This document shows positions 1-6,047 of a stretch of DNA of 6,057 nt, one piece after another (the first letter of the stretch is position 1; each line of letters begins with the position of its first letter). Source of the DNA: Candidatus Kuenenia stuttgartensis (GTDB taxonomy: Bacteria; Planctomycetota; Planctomycetia; Isosphaerales; Isosphaeraceae); contig CAMBZY010000208.1 in assembly GCA_945872325.1 (NCBI GenBank), positions 1-6,057 on the forward strand, written 5' to 3'. Made by a program: the position numbers and the translations under genes. Below the pieces are notes generated by a model. That model did not search any database. It saw nothing but the letters and a program-made list of their open reading frames with translations, and was not told the DNA's origin.

Positions 1-1845
1 TCAGCCGACGAATTCGAAAGCGATTTGGAAACCTCCGCTCCAGAAGCCGACTCCGGCGCCTGGGCGGAACTCGACTGGTCATCAAGCCCTGGTGGAAACC
101 CTCTGGCTGACCTCGAAAGTGATGAGGAAGCTGAAGCTGAGGTTCAGGCACCTCGTCAACAAAGGCCCCGACCATCCCAGCCTCCGCAACGTCGCAACTT
201 CCGACGTCGCCCGATGCACGACATGGGCCCTGCTCCCGGAGAAGACAGTTCCGACGACATGGACGACGAATTTGGTGATTCAGGCCATGGTTCGTCCTCT
301 TACACCATCGACCCGAACGATATTGTCGAGCCAGAACTCGAAGAAGAGATTCGTCGAGAGGCTGAGGAAATCGCAGCCCTTGAAATCGAGCTCGGAATTC
401 GCCAGCCTGGCGAAATTCGTGAATCGCCCAGATCCGGGATGGGTGCCAGTGGTGGCCGATCCGCTGGACTTGGTGGAGGCCGTGGCTTCTACAAACCTCC
501 GATTCAGGAAGTTTTTCAGCGATCCGACGAAGTTCTGGTTCAGGTGATCAAAGAAAGCCTCGGCACCAAGGGCCCAACCCTTTCTACCTATATCTCCATT
601 CCTGGACGATATCTGGTGCTCATGCCAGGGCTCAACCGTGTTGGCGTCTCCCGTAAAATTGCCGACGAAGGCCAACGCCGCAAACTTCGCGACCTGATGA
701 ACCAGCTCAATCCTCCCAAGGGTTTAGGCTTCATCGTCCGAACCGCCGGTGTCGATCGTTCGAAACGCGAGCTTGCCCGCGACCTGGCTTATCTGCTGCG
801 TCTCTGGAAAACCATTCTCAGACGCATCAAGCGGACGAAGTCGCCTGCTCCGATTTATCAAGAATCGGACATGATCATCCGCACCATCCGCGACATCTTC
901 AATTCCGAGATCGATACCATCTGGATTGACGAGCCTGCCGCATTTGAACGTGCCCAGGAATTCCTCAAGAACGTGATGCCGAAGTTCGTAGACAGACTCA
1001 AGCTCTACGAAGATAAAACGCCTCTGTTCCACAAATACGGTATCGAAGACGAAATCGCCCGGATCGGCCAGCGTCACGTTCCTCTGCCTGACGGCGGCTC
1101 GATCGTGATCGACCAAACCGAAGCTCTGGTTGCCATCGACGTCAACTCCGGTAACTTCCGGGTCGATGACGATGCCGAGCGAACTGCTTACGAAATGAAC
1201 CTCAGGGCAGCCAAAGAAATCGCCAGACAACTTCGTCTGCGTGACTTGGGCGGAGTGATCGTGAATGACTTTATTGACATGCGTGACGAGCGTCATCGCC
1301 GCGGTGTCGAACGAGCCCTTCGTGATGCCATCCGTCGGGACCGGGCACGCACCAAGATTCTTCGTATGAGCCAGTTTGGCTTGATCGAAATGACTCGCCA
1401 GCGGATCCGCCCGAGCATCAAGCGATCCATCTACGAAGATTGCCCGAACTGCCAGAGTCAAGGTGTTGTCAAATCAGCCGAGAGCATGGCGATCGAAGTC
1501 ATGCGAATCCTCGCCCTGTCGGCCAACCGTCAGGACATCCGGCGCGTCAATATCTCCTGCTCGCATAACGTGGCCAACTTCCTCAACAACAGGAAGCGTC
1601 AGGATCTTGCCCGCCTGGAGCGTGATTCGCATCTCACCATCCACATTCGTCCGGAAGAAAATGTGGCCGCTGAGTTCCTCCAAATCGATGGCTACGGCAA
1701 CTACAACACCGAAATCAGGCTCTATCCTACTGCAGCCATGATCTCGCATCGTCGCGTGCCCAACACCACCAGCAATGCCCCTGCCCATAACCAGGGTAGT
1801 GGACATGGCCACAATAGCAGTCATCATCACGGGCATTCCCACTGA
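1..1845 (+). CDS. rne: RNase E/G family endoribonuclease, 5'-truncated by the window edge
   Basis: Single-strand-specific endoribonuclease for mRNA decay and rRNA/tRNA processing, acting in the cytoplasm. The frame is open from base 1 and the only early start-like codon, TTG at 25, lies inside low-complexity sequence, so I treat the gene as partial; 614 residues are visible. Numbering from base 1: residues 1-165 are an acidic, Arg/Pro/Gly-rich disordered stretch; from about 168 the second half of an S1 domain follows (GTKGPTLSTYISIPGRYLVL); the 5'-sensor Arg-Thr is R247-T248; the DNase I-like active site has D380 and N382 (AIDVNSG) and D423 (NDFIDM); the zinc-link is C481-P-N-C484. The spacings D380-D423 (43) and D423-C481 (58) equal those of E. 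coli RNase E D303-D346-C404. The small domain runs to about 580, then a tail with seven His in the last 14 residues. There is no long C-terminal degradosome scaffold, so RNase G (rng) is an equally fair name. Confidence 0.95.
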   Translation, partial: SADEFESDLETSAPEADSGAWAELDWSSSPGGNPLADLESDEEAEAEVQAPRQQRPRPSQPPQRRNFRRRPMHDMGPAPGEDSSDDMDDEFGDSGHGSSSYTIDPNDIVEPELEEEIRREAEEIAALEIELGIRQPGEIRESPRSGMGASGGRSAGLGGGRGFYKPPIQEVFQRSDEVLVQVIKESLGTKGPTLSTYISIPGRYLVLMPGLNRVGVSRKIADEGQRRKLRDLMNQLNPPKGLGFIVRTAGVDRSKRELARDLAYLLRLWKTILRRIKRTKSPAPIYQESDMIIRTIRDIFNSEIDTIWIDEPAAFERAQEFLKNVMPKFVDRLKLYEDKTPLFHKYGIEDEIARIGQRHVPLPDGGSIVIDQTEALVAIDVNSGNFRVDDDAERTAYEMNLRAAKEIARQLRLRDLGGVIVNDFIDMRDERHRRGVERALRDAIRRDRARTKILRMSQFGLIEMTRQRIRPSIKRSIYEDCPNCQSQGVVKSAESMAIEVMRILALSANRQDIRRVNISCSHNVANFLNNRKRQDLARLERDSHLTIHIRPEENVAAEFLQIDGYGNYNTEIRLYPTAAMISHRRVPNTTSNAPAHNQGSGHGHNSSHHHGHSH

Positions 1846-1879
1846 TTTTTCAGCGGAAACGGACGATTGAAAAACTCTT

Positions 1880-1917
1880 CCAGGGAGCGTGACGATGCAC
1901 GCTCCCTGGCTTTTTTT
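1880..1917 (+). terminator. Rho-independent terminator of the RNase E/G gene
   Basis: A perfect 12-bp stem (CCAGGGAGCGTG pairing with CACGCTCCCTGG) closes a 6-base loop (ACGATG). After one C it is followed by seven T. It begins 34 bases after the RNase stop codon and should separate that transcript from the kinase gene downstream. The opposite strand has no comparable T-run after the stem (it reads AAGAGTTTTTC), so it is mainly a + strand terminator. Confidence 0.93.
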
Positions 1918-1945
1918 AAAATGCTCGGGAACGTTCGAAATCAGT

Positions 1946-1971
1946 GTCCTGATTTGGTTTATCAACAGGAC
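1946..1971. repeat. Inverted repeat / small stem-loop
   Basis: GTCCTG at 1946-1951 pairs with CAGGAC at 1966-1971. A further TTG/CAA pairing inside (1954-1956 with 1963-1965) is reached across a two-base bulge. There is no T-run, so it is not an intrinsic terminator. It could be an RNA fold or an operator, or it could be chance. Confidence 0.4.
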
Positions 1972-2000
1972 GAGACGTCAAATCAACGCCCCGTCGATTT

Positions 2001-2031
2001 GGGCTCCAGAAGTGCTACTTAAGACTAGCCC
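2001..2031. repeat. Nested inverted repeat / stem-loop
   Basis: GGGCT at 2001-2005 pairs with AGCCC at 2027-2031. Inside, AAGT at 2010-2013 pairs with ACTT at 2017-2020 around a 3-base GCT loop, and AG (2008-2009) can pair with CT (2025-2026). The fold is interrupted but compact, and no T-run follows. Confidence 0.35.
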
Positions 2032-2032
2032 G

Positions 2033-2043
2033 GATAATTTATC
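2033..2043. repeat. 11-base AT-rich palindrome
   Basis: GATAA and TTATC are arranged symmetrically around a single central T. The size and symmetry would suit a dimeric regulator's half-sites, but it lies about 130 bases upstream of the best promoter candidate and no regulator can be named. Confidence 0.3.
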
Positions 2044-2171
2044 TCAATGATTTGCTGAATCCAGATATCGCCTCGAATCTCAACACCCCCTCTTTATCAT
2101 CAAAACTTATAGAGCAACACGATGCTTGGACTCGACAACTCGCAAATCACTTTTATTGTTTACACGAACTC

Positions 2172-2200
2172 TTGTTCGCAGTTCTAATTTCCGTTATGAT
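2172..2200 (+). promoter_or_regulatory. Candidate sigma70-type promoter for the kinase gene
   Basis: A -35-like TTGTTC (2172-2177) is separated by exactly 17 bases from a -10-like TATGAT (2195-2200, five of six matches to TATAAT). Transcription would start near 2207 and leave an untranslated leader of about 175 bases before the kinase ATG at 2382. The -35 element matches the consensus at only three of six positions, so this is a candidate only. Confidence 0.4.
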
Positions 2201-2381
2201 AAACCATCAATCTAAGTCGAATTAAGTGTGGCTTGTTGCCGTAAGTGCTGATTTTGAATTGTGATAAGCCTCATGAGTGAAACTTTAGAAGCCATTTGGA
2301 GCCTTGCTGGTTGATTTAGTGACTTGAGTATGTTCGGGAACGAAGTAACTGTCAGATATCCCAAGATAAGCTGGAAACCTC

Positions 2382-4595
2382 ATGAGCATCCGCGACGATC
2401 AGAATCAAGATATCTCAAGCCTGATCTCTGAGTGGGATGCCGCAGACCGACGCGGTGAAACCGTCGATATAAAGCGACTTTCGGGCAATAACCCCGAACT
2501 CGCCAACCAGATCCAAGCACACATCGATCAGGTTCTGATCGCTCGCTGGATGCAGAAAACACCTGATTATCCCACAGTAAACCTGGCCCAGACCAATCAA
2601 CCCAAAACCATGGGAGCCATTGGGTTCGGCCAGACTCCTGAAAATCAGGCCATTCGTGCAGACGGGTTTCAAATCGGCGACAAAATCGCCGACCGATATC
2701 GCCTGATCCATATCCTGGGCGAAGGTGCCACCGCAATCGTCTGGCTCGCCAACGACCTGATCCTTGAACGTCTCGTCGCCGTCAAAATTTTCCGAGCCTC
2801 ATTTCTTGAAGATCAAATCCCGTCAGCTCTGGCTCATGAAGCCCGACTGATGGCACGGTTCGAACATCCCTCCATCCTGCCGATCTACGATCAATGTGAA
2901 TTCGAAGGCCGACTCTTCCTGATCCTGAAATACGTTCCGCAGCGAAAATCCAAGAATTTGGTACTGCCTCCAAAACAAGCCGTCAAAGTTCTCCTTCAGA
3001 TCACCGACAGTGTCAAGTTTCTGCACGACAACGGAGTGGTTCACTGCGATATCAAGCCCGGCAATATCCTGGTCGATCCTTCTGAAAGGGCGTTCCTTTC
3101 GGATTATGGAATCGCCCTCGATCGAACCCGATTCCCCGAAGCCGCTCACGCCGCCGGTACCACCGGTTTTCTTGCTCCAGAACGACTCAATGGCGGCGAG
3201 ATCAGCGCTCAGTCCGACATCTACAGCCTGGGTATTGTCCTTTTCAGCTATCTGACCGGCCACTTGCCGACATCGTCGGACACGCGTTTGATCAGTCGGG
3301 ATTTAATTCAGGTCCCAGCCTCGTTGAAACAAATTGTTATCAAAGCCATTTCCCAGGACCCTGGCGATCGTTATTCCACAATTAAAGAATTTGCCAATGA
3401 ATTGAAACGATTCATGGCTCAAAACCCTGATCGCTTAAAACGACTTGCCATTGCTTCCAGTTTGGCAATCGTTTTGCTGATCTCTGCTATGATCTGGTCG
3501 GTTCGCGATTATTTTAAAACAGCTCCTGATTATCCAACACAATCCGTGACACTCTCGCGATCAGGATATAGCAAAGTGATCCATGGAGACTGGGACGCCG
3601 ATGGAGATCAGGATGTTGCAACATTTCTACCCTCAACAGGTGCCATCGAATTTTTCCTGAATAATGGCAAAGGCGAATTGTCGTTTTTTGAAACCATTCA
3701 CCGCGATAATATCATGACAGATACGAACAGTGGTTATTTTAACGACGACGACAGAATTGACCTGATTCACAGCTTCAGCCATAAACCAATTGTTGCCCAT
3801 AGCACATTCAACAAGGGCAAGTTTACGGTGGATGGAATCAATGTGAATGTGAATCTGATTTCTCCCATTGACCCCAAAACGATTGATTTTAATCGCGATA
3901 AACACCCTGATATCGTTGTGCTGGATCATGAAACCAATGACATCTCGGTCAGGCTTGGTCTCATTGGAGGCCAGTTCCAGCAGGAAGTGACACTCACGGC
4001 CTCAGAACATGAATCCAGTCAAACCATTGGCCTCTATCTTGGTGATGTAAATCAGGATAAATACCCTGATTTTATTGTTGGGGTACAAAGTTCTCCGGAA
4101 TTTCGTAGCGGGATCACTGTATTCTTGCAAACCAAGCCGGGACAATTCAACCAAGGCCAGTTCTTCCCACTGACTTCACATTCGGAAATTGGCAGTGGTT
4201 CCCTTATGGACATCGATTTTGATGGCGATCCTGATCTGGTGATCCCTGATAAAATCGGCGATCGCCTGATCCAGTTCGTGAACGATGGGAAAGGCGGATT
4301 CGCCGAAAATCGCACACTCTTAACAACCCCAAGACCTGCTTTGCTCGTACAACTTGACACTTCAGAAAACAACAGACTTGAAATCGCTGTCGCATCTCAG
4401 ACAAAAGGCCTGAGCATTATGGGCCTGAAACCCAATAACGAGTGGAGCAAGATTCAGGAATACCCCTGGAGCATCAGCGCAAAAGGTTTGGCTGCAACAG
4501 ACCTCGACAATGATGGGACTCTGGATTTGATTGCAAACCTGAATGACCTCAACAAAGTGAATTTCATTTATCGTCGCCGGAATTCAACCAAATAA
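2382..4595 (+). CDS. Receptor-like Ser/Thr protein kinase with extracytoplasmic seven-repeat FG-GAP/VCBS propeller
   Basis: A 737-residue membrane kinase expected to phosphorylate Ser/Thr in the cytoplasm and sense outside. Residues 15-55 resemble the segment preceding the kinase in many planctomycete kinases (a Trp-Asp, Arg-Gly-Glu, NPEL pattern). The kinase domain spans about 106-345: glycine loop GEGATAIV 113-120, K135, probable helix-C E153, catalytic loop H221-C222-D223 with K225 and N228, metal site D241-Y242-G243, activation-segment T260/T261, APE 265-267, D279 and R330. A hydrophobic helix at 355-374 follows an Arg/Lys cluster (351-354), so the C-terminus should be outside. Residues 385-735 carry seven FG-GAP-like repeats with cores near 403, 452, 501, 554, 610, 657 and 707; the cores at 403, 610 and 707 fit DxDxDG best. 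ATG at 2382 follows a weak GGAA at 2373-2376. HCD replaces HRD and DYG replaces DFG, but Lys, Glu, Asp and Asn are present, so activity is likely. Substrate and ligand are unknown. Confidence 0.93.
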   Translation: MSIRDDQNQDISSLISEWDAADRRGETVDIKRLSGNNPELANQIQAHIDQVLIARWMQKTPDYPTVNLAQTNQPKTMGAIGFGQTPENQAIRADGFQIGDKIADRYRLIHILGEGATAIVWLANDLILERLVAVKIFRASFLEDQIPSALAHEARLMARFEHPSILPIYDQCEFEGRLFLILKYVPQRKSKNLVLPPKQAVKVLLQITDSVKFLHDNGVVHCDIKPGNILVDPSERAFLSDYGIALDRTRFPEAAHAAGTTGFLAPERLNGGEISAQSDIYSLGIVLFSYLTGHLPTSSDTRLISRDLIQVPASLKQIVIKAISQDPGDRYSTIKEFANELKRFMAQNPDRLKRLAIASSLAIVLLISAMIWSVRDYFKTAPDYPTQSVTLSRSGYSKVIHGDWDADGDQDVATFLPSTGAIEFFLNNGKGELSFFETIHRDNIMTDTNSGYFNDDDRIDLIHSFSHKPIVAHSTFNKGKFTVDGINVNVNLISPIDPKTIDFNRDKHPDIVVLDHETNDISVRLGLIGGQFQQEVTLTASEHESSQTIGLYLGDVNQDKYPDFIVGVQSSPEFRSGITVFLQTKPGQFNQGQFFPLTSHSEIGSGSLMDIDFDGDPDLVIPDKIGDRLIQFVNDGKGGFAENRTLLTTPRPALLVQLDTSENNRLEIAVASQTKGLSIMGLKPNNEWSKIQEYPWSISAKGLAATDLDNDGTLDLIANLNDLNKVNFIYRRRNSTK

Positions 4596-4626
4596 GACGT
4601 GAACTACGATCAAATCAGGGAACTAT

Positions 4627-4661
4627 GATTTATTGCTCTCATCAAGATAGAACAATAAATC
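4627..4661. repeat. Perfect 9-bp inverted repeat between the kinase and the first secreted gene
   Basis: GATTTATTG (4627-4635) pairs perfectly with CAATAAATC (4653-4661) around a 17-base spacer, and a TAT/ATA pairing extends it beyond a two-base bulge. No T-run follows, so it is not a standard intrinsic terminator. A weak promoter-like pair, TTGCTC at 4633 and TAAATC at 4656 with 17 bases between them, overlaps both arms. The dyad could therefore be an operator, an RNA processing or stability hairpin between cistrons, or chance in AT-rich DNA. Confidence 0.5.
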
Positions 4662-4698
4662 CCATATCCAACCCAAGGGCCACTCAGAAAGCACTCAC

Positions 4699-5334
4699 AT
4701 GCCACGAACCCTGACTCAGATGAAAAGCCTGATTGCAATCCTCGTTTTGCTGCTAATCACAATGGGAAGTCGTTCGCAAGCACAGTCCATTGACTTTCGA
4801 TTTGCATTAAGATCGGTTCTTGAGGCGGACTCCGAGAAATATGTCGTAGAAAAAGTGAATTTTCGCAAATTCAATGAACGTTTTAAGCCTTTTGTGAGTT
4901 ATTGGGGAGTCCGCGAAAACGATATCCCTGCCATCATGACGTTTCGATTTCCACTTGAAAAGCCATTGAAATCAGCAAGACTTTATGTGCCGATGATATC
5001 TACAAATTTCAATAACGACAAAAATCTCGGTAAAGGCATGGGCTCTGGATCCGTTTGGTGCTCCAGGAATGGCAAAGATTGGGTCTTGCTGAAAAAAGCC
5101 GAGATTCCGACCAACAAAACCGTCCAGGAAGTCAATTTTAACGGTAAACTGCCCAAAGAAATGGTCGGAGCACAAGAACTTTGGCTCCAGTTCCGTATGC
5201 ACGCAACAGCAATGAAGGACAGCACTTACAGCACGGCCCAATTCGCTCGAACCTCCACAGACGACCCCAATTCGTTTGTCTTTAACCTGCTGGTCAGCTA
5301 TATTGAGAGTGAACAAAACAACGCAAAGCCATAA
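4699..5334 (+). CDS. Secreted protein of unrecognised family (first tandem paralogue)
   Basis: A 211-residue protein with a Sec signal peptide: n-region to K9, hydrophobic core LIAILVLLLI (11-20), and likely signal peptidase I cleavage after S-Q-A at 28, leaving about 183 mature residues. I do not recognise the family. Conserved with its downstream paralogue are SYWGV (67-71), NDIPA (74-78), TFRFPLE (81-87), WCS-x-NG-x-DW-x-LLK (120-132), LPKE (151-154), WLQ-x-RM-x-AT (162-170) and TYS-x-AQF (176-182). Alternating hydrophobic residues and the S-x-(D/N)G-x-x-W signature suggest an all-beta sandwich of the kind seen in carbohydrate- or ligand-binding modules; this is inference. There is a single Cys, C121. 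ATG at 4699 has a weak AGAAAG at 4685-4690; an in-frame ATG at 4720 gives an equally good signal peptide. It lies 103 bases after the kinase gene on the same strand. Confidence 0.85.
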   Translation: MPRTLTQMKSLIAILVLLLITMGSRSQAQSIDFRFALRSVLEADSEKYVVEKVNFRKFNERFKPFVSYWGVRENDIPAIMTFRFPLEKPLKSARLYVPMISTNFNNDKNLGKGMGSGSVWCSRNGKDWVLLKKAEIPTNKTVQEVNFNGKLPKEMVGAQELWLQFRMHATAMKDSTYSTAQFARTSTDDPNSFVFNLLVSYIESEQNNAKP

Positions 5335-5340
5335 GCGTTG
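5319..5340 (+). repeat. Short stem-loop over the stop codon of the first secreted gene
   Basis: CAACGC (5319-5324) pairs with GCGTTG (5335-5340) around a 10-base loop that contains the TAA stop. There is no T-run, so I would not call it a terminator; it may be chance. Confidence 0.25.
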
Positions 5341-5411
5341 CCTGGTCGCCCATGCGGCAAGTTCTCCGCCCACACCCTCCATTGCCCATCTGAACCGATC
5401 TGAAGTCAGGC

Positions 5412-6035
5412 ATGAAAAAACTCTGGTCTATCATATTCTGGATGATCACTGGAGCCATGCTCACAGAAATTCCTGCGACTGCGCAGCAATATGACTTCAT
5501 TTTTAACCTGACTAATGTTCTTGATCCCACTGCCGAGAAATATATTATTGAAAAGACCAACGTCAAAATATTCCACGAACCCTTTTTTCCTCAGAACAGT
5601 TATTGGGGCGTGGAAAAGAATGATATCCCTGCGCGGCTTACATTTCGTTTTCCACTTGAACGAAAGATGCTTTCAGGCAGGATTAATGCAGGCCTTGCTG
5701 GTGCAAATTTTGCGAATTCACAACAACTTGGCTCTGGGAAAGGGTCGATTTCATTATGGTGTTCAAAAAACGGCACGGATTGGATCTTACTCAAAGATTT
5801 TCCACCTCCAGCCAACCTGGCCTTTGATGGACTGACATATAGCAATCACCTTCCCAAAGAATTAGCCGGTACGACCAGCATATGGCTTCAAGTGCGTATG
5901 GAAGCCACAGGCATGAGAAAGACCACATATAGCGTGGCCCAATTCTGCCGTGATAATCGTGGTGATCCCCATGGAACCACCTTCGATATCCGGGTGAAAT
6001 ACATGAATCCAGTACCTGACTTTGTTTCCAAGTGA
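5412..6035 (+). CDS. Secreted protein of unrecognised family (second tandem paralogue)
   Basis: A 207-residue protein with a signal peptide: MKK n-region, hydrophobic segment about 5-17, and a good A-T-A cleavage site at 22-24 followed by QQ. The mature part aligns to the upstream gene's product without a gap and at a constant offset of four residues: SYWGV (63-67), NDIPA (70-74), TFRFPLE (77-83), WCSKNGTDW (116-124), LPKE (147-150), WLQ (158-160), TYS (172-174), AQF (176-178). I count about 82 identities in roughly 177 positions. It has a second Cys, C179, absent from the paralogue, so a C117-C179 disulfide is possible. No Shine-Dalgarno sequence is strong: GAAG at 5402-5405 is the best spaced. 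The 77-base gap before it has no intrinsic terminator, so co-transcription with the upstream gene is plausible. Function is unknown; an extracytoplasmic binding or structural role is the most one can infer. Confidence 0.85.
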   Translation: MKKLWSIIFWMITGAMLTEIPATAQQYDFIFNLTNVLDPTAEKYIIEKTNVKIFHEPFFPQNSYWGVEKNDIPARLTFRFPLERKMLSGRINAGLAGANFANSQQLGSGKGSISLWCSKNGTDWILLKDFPPPANLAFDGLTYSNHLPKELAGTTSIWLQVRMEATGMRKTTYSVAQFCRDNRGDPHGTTFDIRVKYMNPVPDFVSK

Positions 6036-6047
6036 CCTCAGGATTTC

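Larger units (their letters stand above)
1918..2381. other. 464-base intergenic region with no convincing gene
   Basis: The region lies between the RNase terminator and the kinase start. It is richer in A and T than the RNase gene and stop codons are frequent. The only ATG-started frames I noted on the + strand are a 21-codon one at 2122-2187 and a 13-codon one at 2273-2314, neither with a good ribosome binding site. What it does hold is a set of small dyads at 1946-2043, a candidate promoter at 2172-2200, and a 13-base near-repeat at each end (1921-1933 and 2330-2342, 12 of 13 identical). No tRNA or recognisable riboswitch was seen. Confidence 0.6.

Noticed and set aside
25..27. TTG as the true start of the RNase gene
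   Set aside because: The frame is open upstream to base 1, there is no ribosome binding site, and the first half of the S1 domain would be missing.
92..547. Second + strand frame of 151 codons at the start of the RNase gene
   Set aside because: It overlaps the disordered region in another frame, its product looks random, and the RNase frame continues unbroken into the conserved core.
724..1461. Long antisense open frame of 245 codons inside the RNase gene
   Set aside because: It lies wholly opposite conserved RNase E/G catalytic sequence, has no recognisable domain, and reflects codon bias on the sense strand.
1474..1965. Antisense open frame of 163 codons spanning the RNase 3' end
   Set aside because: It crosses the terminator hairpin and mirrors coding sequence; the translated protein has no family features.
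2122..2187. 21-codon open frame in the intergenic region
   Set aside because: No convincing ribosome binding site, no hydrophobic or other pattern, and it overlaps the candidate promoter.
2273..2314. 13-codon open frame as a leader peptide for the kinase
   Set aside because: No ribosome binding site, no codon run suggesting attenuation, and no downstream terminator-antiterminator pair.
2335..2365. GGAAC at 2336-2340 as an ECF sigma factor -35 element
   Set aside because: No suitable -10 element at the usual 16-17 base spacing; the nearest GTC is too close.
4257..4266. GGCGATCGCC palindrome resembling the cyanobacterial HIP1 repeat
   Set aside because: I found a single copy, inside the kinase coding region in a run of Asp codons, with no sign of iteration.
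3534..4586. Propeller region as a DNA-level tandem repeat
   Set aside because: The repeats are visible at protein level only; nucleotide identity between blades is limited to short GAT-rich motifs.
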